Below the pieces are notes generated by a model that ran no database searches, was not told the DNA's origin, and saw only the letters and a program-made list of their open reading frames with translations. A stretch of 64,000 nucleotides of DNA from Xanthomonas massiliensis. Its GTDB lineage: Bacteria > Pseudomonadota > Gammaproteobacteria > Xanthomonadales > Xanthomonadaceae. The stretch is from positions 1,206,001 through 1,270,000 of the forward strand of contig NZ_FCOY01000007.1 of the NCBI RefSeq assembly GCF_900018785.1, written 5' to 3'. Made by a program: the position numbers and the translations under genes. Every line of letters starts with the position of its first letter. The first letter of the stretch is position 1. Of this stretch, positions 46,466 to 56,155 are shown one piece after another.

Positions 46466-49216
46466 ATGGGCGACAATGGGAAAAAGACGCCGGCAAAAAT
46501 CGGCACGCTGGTCTATCCGTTCAAGAAAAAGGCGGAGTCAGGCAAGGTAGGCGCCCAACCTGTCGGCGCTGATGACACCCGGTTCTATTTCCAAGCGCTG
46601 TCCAATGCTTCCGATGGTTTCTATCCCATTGGTGCCAATGGCCAATGGCACGGCGGCATCCATTTCGATGCGCAGACCGGTGCAACGCTACCGCAGGAGG
46701 AGGGCATCCGCTGCATCGGCGATGGGGAGGTCGTCGCCTATCAGGTCGAATCGCAATACTCCTCGGTCGAATACAGCACCGGCAAGGCACTCTACTCGCG
46801 TGGCTTCACCTTGGTGCGCCACAGGCTGGAGCTGCCGCCCGCACCTGCAACCAAGCAGCAGGGCCAGAAGGAACAAAACAAGACCGCGCCCGCTTCGGAC
46901 CATACCCCACAGAGGCCTGATCAGAAGGCCGAAGAGCCGTCGTTGATCTTCTATAGCGTCTATCTGCACCTGCTGGATTGGGCCGGCTACCAGAAACTGG
47001 ATGCGAAGAAGCCCAGGCCCGGCTATTGGGGCGACGAAATCTACCTGGTGGGCGACAAAGCTTTCGATCAGGATCGCACCAGGAACGCATTCATCCCCGA
47101 AGACAGTGGACCCGGCATCAACCTGCGCACGGCCGAGAACCAATACGCGGGCTTCGCACCGCGCGGGGTCAAGTTGAAGCTGGGCGAGGAAAACCCCAGG
47201 AAGAAGGGATATTTCAAGATCGTCGAGGTCGTCAGCGGGACCACGTATCCCGGTGACGTGACGGGGACCTATGTATTCAAGGGTTCGTCCAAGAGCAAGG
47301 AAGGGCTCACTCCGGTCGGAGCAGAGCCGACAAAGGACACGGTCCATGTCCTGCCTAAGCCGAAGCCAATCAAGGCCGGCGAGCTGATCGGCTATCTCGG
47401 GCAATACGAGCGCTACATCGACACCAATCCCATGGTCAGCGCCCGTCCGCGTTCACTGACCCAACTCGATGTCTTTACGCCAGATGACATCAAGGGTTTC
47501 ATCGCCAAGAGCCGTGAACGCGCCAAGCAACTGGATGCCAAGCAGAAAGTGCTATTGAAAGTCGACAAGGGCGCCAAGCTCGCGCTACCCACCAAGGCCG
47601 ACCAACGGATAGCCGCGCAGGATGCCGTCGTTGCCGTCGGCACACCCAAGGCGTCCAGCGGCTGGATACAGGTGCGCAGGGGCACGCTGGAGATCGCCGA
47701 GCGCAGCGCGCTGGGCACATTCGATTCCGCCACCAATAGCTACCCCGGTGGCAAGATTCCCTACCGCTTCGTTGGTGCGCAGGATTCCGACGCGATTACC
47801 CAGGCTGCCTACAATGCGCTCGGCAAAGACGCGAAGGCTGCCTACACCCGGCGCCAGGTGTGGGTGCCCACCGGCACACCGGTCTGGGTCGAAGCCGGCA
47901 TGTTGGATAGCGAGGGCACCGCATCCGGACGCGAAATGCAGGCCTGGAGCCAGTTTCCGTTGAAGGTCGGACAAGGTGACGGACCGACCGCGAACTTCGT
48001 CCGTGTCGTGGCGATCAAGCAGTTGTCCAAGGTCGTCGCCGAGCCGGATGGTACCCGCTGGTGGGAAATCGATATCGGGACCGCGGATGGCAGTTCGCGG
48101 ATCGGATGGGTGCGGGAGAAGGACCATCCCCTGGTCACGCTATGCTCGCCGTGGGACTGGCCGGGATTCGAGATCGTGGAGGGCGACACCAGTACGCCGG
48201 AGCAGTTGTATGCCCGCCATATCGATGCGACCAAGCAGGCCCGGCCGGACGAACAGGCCGCGCTGGCCGCCAAGGCGGCCGAAGCCAACGGCGGCCCCTT
48301 GTTCTCCCGGCTGTGCGACGCCATCGACCTGGACGACGACAAGGTCCTGACGTCCGAAGAGCTACGCAAGGCGCTCAAGCAGCCTTGGCTGGCGGATGCG
48401 CTCTCGCGCCTGATCATCCATCACACCAGCGAATGGGGAACGCCAGCGGAACAGTGGAACGCCATCGACAAGGACATTCCCGAACTGCGTAAAGTCGATT
48501 GGGACAAGGAAAAGGAACGCATTCAGGCATTGCAGTGGTGGAGTCAGGTCAAGACCGATCCCGCTCTGCCCGTGGATGCCAAGGTCTATGCTTTCCATCC
48601 TATTGGGATTATTGTAAATTTTCTGAATATCAGCGATTCACTAAAAGAATTAATACGCCGAATTGGGGACATTATTTCTCACGGAGAAGGTGGATACGAA
48701 TCCTATAACAGCGGTACGAAAGGCGTTGCCAATAATGCAGTTGGCCACTCCTTCCTGCATCCCCCTGCCGGGACCGTGACCGGAAAGACTATCAATCAGA
48801 TATTGGAAACCGATAGCTTGTCAGGAACCGACTCGAATCGCATGTTTGCTACTGGCAAATACCAAACCGTCATTTCAACTCTGCGTACAGCGAAAGAAAA
48901 GATGGGGCTGACCGGAAAGGAGAAATATGACAATGACATGCAAGAGCGCGTATTTGCTGAGTACTTGCTAGATAAGGCAGGCGGCGGGGCACTCGGTCGG
49001 TTTGTTAAAGAAGGAACTGGCACGATTGATGATGCACAGTATGCGGCAGCCAAAGAATGGGCCTCAATAGCAGCTCCTTCAGGAAAGTCTATTAAGAATG
49101 GTCAGATATCAGATGGAACTCTCTCTTATTATGAATCTGCAGCCAACTCGGCTAATAGCGTGTCGACAAAAAATCTACGCGAAATACTTCAAGAAATTCA
49201 AAGTCATCGCCCATGA
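46466..49216 (+). CDS. type VI secretion effector: M23-like N-terminus, lysozyme-like C-terminus
   Basis: A 916-residue protein directly downstream of vgrG. The N-terminal region (about 40-180) resembles an M23/LytM peptidase scaffold (HGGIHF at 62-67, GDGEVVAY, VRHRLE, YSVYLHL), but the usual metal-binding Asp after the first His is a His, so activity is doubtful. An EF-hand-like loop LDDDKVLTSEE lies at about 622-632. The C-terminus from about residue 715 is AT-rich and lysozyme-like: HGEGGYESYN (Glu741/Glu745), MFATGKYQTV and MQERVFAEYLL, suggesting a peptidoglycan-cleaving toxin. The start is supported by AAGGAAG 8 bp upstream. The next gene overlaps it (ATGA) and is probably the immunity gene. 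Confidence 0.8.
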   Translation: MGDNGKKTPAKIGTLVYPFKKKAESGKVGAQPVGADDTRFYFQALSNASDGFYPIGANGQWHGGIHFDAQTGATLPQEEGIRCIGDGEVVAYQVESQYSSVEYSTGKALYSRGFTLVRHRLELPPAPATKQQGQKEQNKTAPASDHTPQRPDQKAEEPSLIFYSVYLHLLDWAGYQKLDAKKPRPGYWGDEIYLVGDKAFDQDRTRNAFIPEDSGPGINLRTAENQYAGFAPRGVKLKLGEENPRKKGYFKIVEVVSGTTYPGDVTGTYVFKGSSKSKEGLTPVGAEPTKDTVHVLPKPKPIKAGELIGYLGQYERYIDTNPMVSARPRSLTQLDVFTPDDIKGFIAKSRERAKQLDAKQKVLLKVDKGAKLALPTKADQRIAAQDAVVAVGTPKASSGWIQVRRGTLEIAERSALGTFDSATNSYPGGKIPYRFVGAQDSDAITQAAYNALGKDAKAAYTRRQVWVPTGTPVWVEAGMLDSEGTASGREMQAWSQFPLKVGQGDGPTANFVRVVAIKQLSKVVAEPDGTRWWEIDIGTADGSSRIGWVREKDHPLVTLCSPWDWPGFEIVEGDTSTPEQLYARHIDATKQARPDEQAALAAKAAEANGGPLFSRLCDAIDLDDDKVLTSEELRKALKQPWLADALSRLIIHHTSEWGTPAEQWNAIDKDIPELRKVDWDKEKERIQALQWWSQVKTDPALPVDAKVYAFHPIGIIVNFLNISDSLKELIRRIGDIISHGEGGYESYNSGTKGVANNAVGHSFLHPPAGTVTGKTINQILETDSLSGTDSNRMFATGKYQTVISTLRTAKEKMGLTGKEKYDNDMQERVFAEYLLDKAGGGALGRFVKEGTGTIDDAQYAAAKEWASIAAPSGKSIKNGQISDGTLSYYESAANSANSVSTKNLREILQEIQSHRP

Positions 49217-49800
49217 CAAATATTGATCCAATGTACAGAATAATTTTTCTTCTAGCCATATCAATGGCCAACTCATGCTCAGCAAAATCTCATGAAGAAA
49301 CTGGCATACGCTCAACGAGCGAAAGCTCGGAAGCACTGAAATCTGATACCAAGTCAGAACCAGAAAAAATCTCCCCAGAGGTGATCATATCGTATGCACA
49401 CGATGGCTGCTCTTTTCAATATAGTCCAATAGATTTTTGCGATGAGCATCATATGAATATATATCGTGAAGCCATTTCTAGGCATAAAATAAATTTTTCT
49501 AATCGCTACATTCTACTGAGCATAATGGAGCGTGAAGTCTATCATCAGCGCTCGTTAGTCATATTAGATCCATCCACCGGTGCGGTTTACCCATTTCCAT
49601 TTGATTCATATTCCGGCCCCATGAAAAAAGATGGCCGCATTGCAAGTGATGGGAACCTTAAATTCGACTTACAAGCAAATGAAGTCTGTATTGATGGTTC
49701 ATTGAAAGTTCAACGCGAAATAAAAAATGGATCTTTCTGCTTTACCTTCGATAGTGGCGAGTTTGGCGGCCACAAAACCCAATACATGTATAAAAAATAA
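49213..49800 (+). CDS. predicted immunity protein to the lysozyme-like effector
   Basis: A 195-residue exported protein whose start overlaps the effector stop. The N-terminus has a hydrophobic signal (about 7-22, [14 protein letters not shown]), with a possible lipobox around Cys22, so it would act in the periplasm where a peptidoglycan hydrolase acts. The rest has paired cysteines and no family that I recognise. It is very AT-rich compared with the chromosome, like the toxin end of the effector. The alternative start at 49231 would shorten only the signal. The immunity role is inferred from position and export. Confidence 0.65.
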   Translation: MTNIDPMYRIIFLLAISMANSCSAKSHEETGIRSTSESSEALKSDTKSEPEKISPEVIISYAHDGCSFQYSPIDFCDEHHMNIYREAISRHKINFSNRYILLSIMEREVYHQRSLVILDPSTGAVYPFPFDSYSGPMKKDGRIASDGNLKFDLQANEVCIDGSLKVQREIKNGSFCFTFDSGEFGGHKTQYMYKK

Positions 49801-49805
49801 TTACG

Positions 49806-50035
49806 GTGTTTGAGCACCGGGGGAGTACGAAGTGGGCGGCGGTCGTGTCGATCGCCGGCAAGATCGGCAGCACGCAGACGCTGCTGAACTGGGTGCGTCA
49901 GCACGAGCATGATACGGGTCAGCGCGCAGGCCTAAGCATTGCCGAGGCCAAGCAGATCAACGAACTGGAGCGAGAGAACCGTCAGCTTCACCGTGCCAAC
50001 GAGATTCTTAAGCTAGCCAGTGCGTTCTGCGCCTG
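49806..50035 (+). pseudogene. IS3-family OrfA remnant
   Basis: About 75 residues are recognisable as IS3-family OrfA ([22 protein letters not shown], then the leucine-zipper part [20 protein letters not shown]). There are small deletions near the start, and the sequence switches to effector-like DNA at about 50036. No orfB or terminal repeats remain. Confidence 0.75.
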
Positions 50036-50966
50036 CAGCCAAACAACAGGACCAGAAGGATCAAGACAAGGACGTACCGCCTCAGGCAGTGCGCCCCAGA
50101 AGCCCGCACGGCCGAAAATCAATACGCGGGCTTTGCGCCATGCGGAGTCAAGTTGAAACTGGGCGATGAAATCCCAAGAAAAAGGGATATTTCAAGATTG
50201 CCGAGGTAGTTAGCGAGACCACATATCCCGATGACGTGACAGGAACATATATATTCAAGGGTTCGCCCAAGAGCAAGGAAGGGCTGACCCCGGCGGGGGC
50301 CGAACCAACCAAAGATGCGGTCCATGTCCTGCCCAAGCCGGAACCCATTAAGGCCGGCCAGCTGATCGATTATCTCGGGCAATACGAGCGCTACATCGAT
50401 ACCAATCCCATGGCGAGCACCCGCCCTCGTTCATTGGTCCAGCTCGATGTCTTTATCTCGAATGAATCAAAGACTTCATCGCCAAGAGCCGTGAACGCGC
50501 CAAGCAACTGAGCGCGAAGCAAAAGACACTGCTCAAAGTGGAGAACGGAGCGAAGTTGGCATTGCCCAGTGAGCCGAATCAGCAAATTGCCAGCAGAGGA
50601 AGTTGCGATTGTCGGTAAGGATATCGGTGGGGCTTGGGTTCAGGCCAACAAGGGCAGCCTCTAGACCATAGACAAGGCCAGCTCACGCTCTGCTCGCCGT
50701 GGGACTGGCCGGGATTCGAGATTGTGGAAAGCGACACCAGTCCGCCGGAGCAGTTGTATGTCTGCCATATCGATGCGACCAAGTAGGCTTGGCTGGACAA
50801 ATAGGCCGCATTGGCCGCCGAGGTGGCTGAAGCCTATGGCGGCCGTGTTTTTCCGGCTGCGCGACGCTATCGACCTGGAAGACGACAAGGTCCTGATGTC
50901 CGAAGAGCTACGCAAGGTGCCTTGGCTGACGGATTCCGCGTCCCGTCTGATCGTTCATCACACCAG
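50036..50966 (+). pseudogene. decayed second copy of the T6SS effector (middle part)
   Basis: Segments match the intact effector at 46850-48430 in order: the Gln/Lys-rich linker, [14 protein letters not shown], VTGTYIFKGSPKSKEG, YLGQYERYIDTNPM, CSPWDWPGFEIVE and the EF-hand region. Several deletions, frameshifts and internal stops are present (for example after the codons for HIDATK). Both the N-terminal M23-like part and the toxin end are missing. The homology ends sharply at about 50966. Confidence 0.85.
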
Positions 50967-51242
50967 GCGCCCGGCCGATTCAGTCTGCGCCCTCTGCATA
51001 CACCGTCCTATCGTGCGGATCCTCCACGGACCAACGGTCAGGCCGAGTACTTGGTACAGATGGCATAGACCACGCTGCACAAGTGGCCCTGGGCGCACTC
51101 CTACGACAATTGGTAGCAACGGGCCGACGCCATCGCCCCCATGGTGGCACCATTACGATTGGCACCGATCCCGCGCCGGTCCCGATTGTCTGCCGCCATT
51201 TTCCGCATCCCGCCGAACGACGCGCCGGGTTTACACGCCTAG
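50967..51242 (+). pseudogene. IS481-family transposase remnant
   Basis: The last part of an IS481-type DDE transposase can be followed across frame changes: PPRTNGQAEYLVQMA (catalytic Glu region), then HKWPWAHSYDNW, APMVAPL and a terminal ND-PGLHA-stop. Stops and shifts show it is dead. It may explain how the effector copy was broken. Confidence 0.6.
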
Positions 51243-52144
51243 CGGTACGGCCCCGGGCCGTGCCAGACCCGTTCGCCCTGGTGGTAGACGTCCATCATGG
51301 TGATGACCTGGCGGGCATCGCCGATGGCCTTCAGTTCCGGGGAATCCGGGGCGAGCAGGCGGCACTTGCCGGAGCCGCGCCGCAGGGCGATCTCCAGCGG
51401 GCAGACCATGCGCGAGTCGGTGCCGGGCAGCAGGATGTACACCTCGGTCATGCCCTGTTCCTTCCAGCTGCGCAGCAGGGTCTCGCTGTGCAGGTCGTAG
51501 TAGACCTGATAGCCGCCCACTTCCATGCTGGGGCCGGAGGTGTCGGCGGCGCGGCCGTTGCCGCGGTTGATGGCGGCGCTGTCGGCCATGCCCGCGTTTT
51601 CGCGTGCGGTGTCCCGGTCGAGCATGCCCGGCGGCCGTCCCGTCCATGTCTCGGGGTGGCGCTGTGCGCCGGAAGGCGGGCTGGCGGTGGTCGCCTGGGA
51701 CCGGCTCGGCGCGGCCTCGTCCGGGGTGGGCGCGTCGGGCTGGGGTTCGCTGGGGCGCTGCTCGGGTGCGGGCGGCTGCTGTGCCGCGCGGGCGTCGGGC
51801 GGTGGCACGGGATCCCTGGCCTGGGCGACCAGCGTGGACTGCACGCGCGTGGCCGTGGGCGGCCGGGGACGCGGTGGCCTGGGATGGGGATGCCGGCCCG
51901 TCGTCGCGCTGCGGATCGGGTGCTCGGGCTGGTCGGTCGGGGGCGCCTCGCCGACGAAGTCCACCTTCATCCGGCTGCCGCCGGCCGCGCCCGCCGGAGC
52001 GGTCATCGTGGGCTTGGAGGCATACAGCAGCAGGAGCAACAGCAGCAGGTGCAGCAGTGCGCTGGCGAGCGCGGCGATCCACCGCTGCAGGCGTTCTGTC
52101 CCGGGTTCAGCCCCGCGCTCCAGGTGGCTCGACGCGCTGCTCAT
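51239..52144 (-). CDS. proline-rich single-pass membrane protein of unknown function
   Basis: A 301-residue protein with one strongly hydrophobic helix near the N-terminus (about 20-42, mostly Leu), a long Pro/Ala/Gln-rich linker (about 65-165) and a C-terminal globular domain (about 195-301, starting GGYQVYYDLHSETLLRSW). This TonB-like layout suggests an inner-membrane anchor spanning the periplasm. The C-terminal domain is not one I recognise. The frame is open to 52339, but the start at 52144 gives the natural N-terminus. It ends against the IS481 remnant of the secretion module; a link to secretion is possible but not shown. Confidence 0.7.
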   Translation of the reverse strand: MSSASSHLERGAEPGTERLQRWIAALASALLHLLLLLLLLYASKPTMTAPAGAAGGSRMKVDFVGEAPPTDQPEHPIRSATTGRHPHPRPPRPRPPTATRVQSTLVAQARDPVPPPDARAAQQPPAPEQRPSEPQPDAPTPDEAAPSRSQATTASPPSGAQRHPETWTGRPPGMLDRDTARENAGMADSAAINRGNGRAADTSGPSMEVGGYQVYYDLHSETLLRSWKEQGMTEVYILLPGTDSRMVCPLEIALRRGSGKCRLLAPDSPELKAIGDARQVITMMDVYHQGERVWHGPGPYR

Positions 52145-52442
52145 GCCACCGTCGGCGCGGCGTGGGGGCGGACCTTCATGTGGGGATCTACAGCGCGGCC
52201 GTGGGGGTGCGCCATCGTAGCGCGTGCCGGGCCCGGTGCACCTGCGCGGCGGCGCGCCGTCCGCCGCGGCGTTGGGATGCAGACAGACAGGACGACCGTG
52301 TCCGCACGTCCCCGACGGCACGAGCCGGAGCCGGAGCATGGCGAGCGCGGCCGGGCGAAGCGGTACGCAGCGGCGCGCCGTCCGCGGGCCCTTGCCGACG
52401 CGGTACAGTCCGGGTCACTGCCGGCCATGCGCGAGGGCGCCG

Positions 52443-52781
52443 ATGAAATCCGTCTATGCGGTGTTGTGCGTCCTCGGCACGCTGCTGCCGCTGGCCGGGT
52501 TCCTGCCCTGGCCGCTGGCGCACGGGCTGGACCTGCCGCTGCTGGTGCGGCAGGCCGCGGCCGAGCCGGTGGCGCGGTTCGCCTGGCTGGACGTGGGGGT
52601 CTCCGCGCTGGCCCTGGCCGCGTTCGTGCTGGCCGAAGGCCGGCGCCTGGGCATGGTGCGGCCGTGGTTGGCCCTGCTCGGGCTGGGCGTGGGCGTATCG
52701 CTGGCGCTGCCGTTGTTCCTGCTGCTGCGGCAGTGGCACCTGGAGACCCGTGGCCGCCGGGGAGCGGTGCCGGCGGCCTGA
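52443..52781 (+). CDS. DUF2834 small membrane protein
   Basis: A 112-residue protein with three predicted transmembrane helices (about 3-22, 45-64 and 71-93). The arrangement, ending in a short basic tail, matches DUF2834-type proteins; their function is unknown. The start at 52443 (MKSVYAVLCVLGTLLPL) is a typical membrane N-terminus, whereas the upstream extension has no such character. It lies between the divergent proline-rich protein gene and lhgO. Confidence 0.65.
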   Translation: MKSVYAVLCVLGTLLPLAGFLPWPLAHGLDLPLLVRQAAAEPVARFAWLDVGVSALALAAFVLAEGRRLGMVRPWLALLGLGVGVSLALPLFLLLRQWHLETRGRRGAVPAA

Positions 52782-53012
52782 GCGGCCGGCCTTCCGCAGG
52801 TAGGTGGGGTGCGGCACATCATGAGGCGTCCCTCCTTCGCGACCGGTCCCGCCCGCATCTTTTCCGTGCGGCCCTTTCGCCCTGTGCCGCCACGGCCGGC
52901 ACGCCACCGGAACCGTGCGCACGAGGCGTGGCCGGCTGATGCCGGGGCTGCCGTTGGCAGCCGATGTGTCCGCCGGCATGTCGCCCGCGCGGCAGGCCGG
53001 GAGCTCGCTGCG

Positions 53013-54206
53013 ATGGGGTACGACTTCTGCGTGATCGGCGGCGGCATCGTCGGCCTGGCCACGGCGATGGACCTGCTCGCGCGCCGGCCCGGTGTCTCGC
53101 TGCTGCTGCTGGAGAAGGAGGCGCAGCTGGGCATGCACCAGAGCGGGCACAACAGCGGAGTGATCCATGCCGGGGTGTACTACGCGCCCGGCAGCCTCAA
53201 GGCGCGCCTGTGCCGGGCCGGCGCCGAGGCCACGCGCGCGTTCTGCCGGGATCACGGCATCGCCTTCCAGACCTGCGGCAAGCTGCTGGTCGCCACCAGC
53301 GCGGCCGAGCTGGCCAGGATGGATGCGTTGCAGGCGCGCGCGGTCGAGAACGGGTTGGCGGTCGAGCGGCTCGATGCGGACGCGCTGCATCGCCGCGAGC
53401 CCAATGTCGCCGGCCTCGGCGCGCTGTACGTGCCGGACACCGGCATCGTCGACTACCGCCAGGTCTGCGCCGCCATGGCCGCGCAGGTCAGGCAGGCTGG
53501 CGGCGAGATCGCCACCGGCGAGACCGTGCGCGCCATCGACGAGCGTCCCGACGGCGTCCGCGTCGACAGCGACGGCCGCACCCTGCACGCGCGTCGCCTG
53601 GTCGCCTGCGCGGGGCTGCAGTCCGACCGCCTGGCGCGCCTGGCCGGGCTGGCGGTCGCGCACCGCATCGTGCCGTTCCGCGGCGAGTTCTACCGCCTGC
53701 CGCCACCGCGGGCCGGCATCGTCCGCCACCTGATCTACCCGGTCCCGGACCCGTCGCTGCCGTTCCTGGGCATCCACCTCACCCGCACGATCGACGGCGG
53801 CGTCACCGTCGGTCCGAACGCGGTGCTCGGCTTCGCCCGCGAGGACTACCGGCGCCTGGGCTTCGATGCGGCCGACGTGGTCGAGAACCTGCGTTTCCCC
53901 GGCTTCTGGCGCAGCCTGCGCGCGCACCTGCGCCCGGGCCTGCGGGAGATGCGCGATTCGCTGTGGCGGCGCGGCTACCTGCACCAGTGCCAGCGCTATT
54001 GCCCGTCGCTGCGCCTGGAGGACCTGGGCCCGCACCCGGCCGGCATCCGTGCCCAGGCGGTGCTGCGCGACGGCAGCTTCGTCCACGATTTCCTGCTGGT
54101 GGAGAGTCCGCGCATGGTGCACGTATGCAACGCGCCGTCGCCGGCGGCGACCTCGGCCATCCCGATCGGGCAGATGATCGCCGCGCGCGTCCTCGCCCGG
54201 GACTGA
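53013..54206 (+). CDS. lhgO: L-2-hydroxyglutarate oxidase LhgO
   Basis: A 397-residue FAD enzyme that oxidises L-2-hydroxyglutarate to 2-oxoglutarate and passes electrons to the membrane quinone pool. The N-terminal dinucleotide-binding motif CVIGGGIVGLATA (about 5-17) is followed by the family segment HNSGVIHAGVYYAPGSLKA. The C-terminal half has FLGIHLTRTIDGGVTVGPN and the final NAPSPAATSAIPIG. The start at 53013 is supported by GGGAG about 9 bp upstream; the longer frame from 52809 adds a non-homologous leader. Confidence 0.92.
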   Translation: MGYDFCVIGGGIVGLATAMDLLARRPGVSLLLLEKEAQLGMHQSGHNSGVIHAGVYYAPGSLKARLCRAGAEATRAFCRDHGIAFQTCGKLLVATSAAELARMDALQARAVENGLAVERLDADALHRREPNVAGLGALYVPDTGIVDYRQVCAAMAAQVRQAGGEIATGETVRAIDERPDGVRVDSDGRTLHARRLVACAGLQSDRLARLAGLAVAHRIVPFRGEFYRLPPPRAGIVRHLIYPVPDPSLPFLGIHLTRTIDGGVTVGPNAVLGFAREDYRRLGFDAADVVENLRFPGFWRSLRAHLRPGLREMRDSLWRRGYLHQCQRYCPSLRLEDLGPHPAGIRAQAVLRDGSFVHDFLLVESPRMVHVCNAPSPAATSAIPIGQMIAARVLARD

Positions 54207-54303
54207 GCCCGCACCGTGCGACCCGTCCGCGGCCGCCGCGGCGACCCGGACGCTATGATCGGAGGCCGGGCCGCGGCCCGTCATCGTCCACGAGGAGACT
54301 GCC

Positions 54304-54747
54304 ATGCATCGACGCATCCTGATCGTCACCACCCTGCTGGCGCTGGCCGGCAGCGCTTCCGCCGTCGACCTGAAGGGCCTGAAACAGTCCCTGGGCAGCG
54401 GCAAGGAGACGGCCGGCGCCGGCAGCCAGGGCGCCGGGCTGGGTGCGCTGGGCGGGCTGCCGGCCATCGGCGGCGATACCGCCGGCAACGCCGCAGGGGT
54501 GCTGGAGTACTGCGTCAAGCGCAAGTACCTGTCCGGCGGCGCGGTGGCCTCGGTCAAGGACAAGCTGATGTCGAAGTACGGGCTCGGCGACCAGGCCAAG
54601 GCCGAGCAGGACAGCGGTTACCGCAGCGGCATGCAGGGCGTCCTGCAGGGCAGCGACGGCAAGAGCTTCAACCTGGATTCGGTGTCCGGCAAGCTCAAGG
54701 ACAAGGCCTGCGACTACGTGCTGGAGAACGCCGGCTCGCTGGTGTGA
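54304..54747 (+). CDS. DUF2501 (YjjA-like) exported protein
   Basis: A 147-residue protein with a signal peptide (about 1-20, cleavage after ASA) and a Gly-rich central segment. EYCVKRKYLSG and the final KDKACDYVLENAGSLV match DUF2501 proteins such as E. coli YjjA, with two conserved cysteines that may form a disulfide. Function is unknown. GAGGAGA lies 7 bp upstream of the start. Confidence 0.85.
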   Translation: MHRRILIVTTLLALAGSASAVDLKGLKQSLGSGKETAGAGSQGAGLGALGGLPAIGGDTAGNAAGVLEYCVKRKYLSGGAVASVKDKLMSKYGLGDQAKAEQDSGYRSGMQGVLQGSDGKSFNLDSVSGKLKDKACDYVLENAGSLV

Positions 54748-54883
54748 TCCGGTCGCCGTGGCGCGGCCGCTGAAGCCGGCTGCGTCCGGCTGCGGGGTAT
54801 CCGCGCCGGACGGGACCTTCGGCCCATGCCGCCGCGTCCCGTCCCGGCCAGAATGCAGGCGCTTTCCGGGAGAGGGCGTGGCG

Positions 54884-55993
54884 ATGTGGCGTTTCGCATG
54901 CGTGCTGGCGTGGGTGCTGTGGCCGATGGCCGTCCTGGCGCAGGAAGGCGCCGCGGACACGTCGGCCGATGCGCCGGCGCGCCGGGTCATCGCCGACCTG
55001 GACCGGATCGTGGCGCCGCAGGGCGTGCAGGAGGCCTATGCGGCGCCCATCGGCGGCATCCAGCAATGGATCAACGTGCGCGGCCAGGACCACGACAACC
55101 CGATGGTGCTGTTCATCCACGGCGGCCCCGCCTTGCCGGTGATCCCCACGCTGTGGCAGTTCCAGCGCCCGCTGGAGGAATACTTCACCGTGGTCAACTA
55201 CGACCAGCGCGGCGCCGGGCGCACCTTCCGTCTCAATCCGCCCGAGGCGGTGGCCGACACCCTGCACATCCAGCGCTACGTGGACGACGCCATCGAACTG
55301 GCGCAGTACCTGCGCGCGCGCTACCACAAGGACAAGCTGGTGCTGATGGCGCACAGCTGGGGCACGGTGGTGGCGATGAACGCCGCGCTGCAGCGGCCGG
55401 ACCTGTTCAGCGCCTACGTCGGCATCGGCCAGGTCATCGACGTGCGCAGCAACGAGAAGCTGAGCTTCGACTACGGCCTGGCGCAGGCGCGCGCGCACGG
55501 CAATGCCGAGGCGGTGAAGGAAATGGAGTCCATCGCCCCGTATCCGGGCGACAAGCCGCTCACCCGCGAGCGCATCGTCATCGCCCGCAAGTGGCCGCAG
55601 TACTACGGCGGGTTGAGCGCGTACCGCGACAACTCGGCATATTTCTTCGACGGGCCGAAGCTGTCGCCGGACTACGACGCCGCCGACGTCCGCGCCATCG
55701 ACGCCGGCAGCCTGTTCACGCTGGGCCGGCTGCTGGACGAGTTCCTGCAGGTCGATTTCCGCGGCGTGCGCGATTTCCCGATCCCGGTGGTGATGTTCAT
55801 GGGCCGCCACGACTACACCACGCCCTCGCAACCGACGGCCGACTGGCTGGCGCGGGTGCGCGCGCCCTACAAGCAGGGCGTGTGGTTCGAGCATTCGGCG
55901 CACATGATGCCGTGGGAGGAACCGGGCAAGACCCTGGCCAGCCTGCTGCAGTACGTGCGGCCGCTGGCAACGCAGGGCGCGGCGCCGCATTGA
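54884..55993 (+). CDS. secreted alpha/beta hydrolase, prolyl-aminopeptidase-like (S33)
   Basis: A 369-residue hydrolase with a signal peptide (about 1-19, cleavage after LAQ). The S33 features are present: oxyanion segment FIHGGPA, DQRGAGRT, nucleophile Ser158 in AHSWGT, Asp in GRHDYTTPS and His in HSAHMMPWEEP. It probably releases N-terminal proline or acts on other small peptides or esters in the periplasm. The start at 54884 has GGAGAGG 8 bp upstream; a GTG two codons earlier is too close. The upstream frame from 54758 is not part of the protein. Confidence 0.85.
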   Translation: MWRFACVLAWVLWPMAVLAQEGAADTSADAPARRVIADLDRIVAPQGVQEAYAAPIGGIQQWINVRGQDHDNPMVLFIHGGPALPVIPTLWQFQRPLEEYFTVVNYDQRGAGRTFRLNPPEAVADTLHIQRYVDDAIELAQYLRARYHKDKLVLMAHSWGTVVAMNAALQRPDLFSAYVGIGQVIDVRSNEKLSFDYGLAQARAHGNAEAVKEMESIAPYPGDKPLTRERIVIARKWPQYYGGLSAYRDNSAYFFDGPKLSPDYDAADVRAIDAGSLFTLGRLLDEFLQVDFRGVRDFPIPVVMFMGRHDYTTPSQPTADWLARVRAPYKQGVWFEHSAHMMPWEEPGKTLASLLQYVRPLATQGAAPH

Positions 55994-56155
55994 GGCCGGC
56001 CCTCGGGCCGTACCGGATCCGCCGGACCGGCAGCCGGGCGCCGGCGCTCTCGGAACGCGGCTCGGGTCCCCGGGTCCGTGTCGTCGCCGGCGGCGAGGCC
56101 GCCGGGCCGCAAGCACCCTCGCCGGCCGCGGCGTGCGCGGCCGGGAGAGGCCCGG

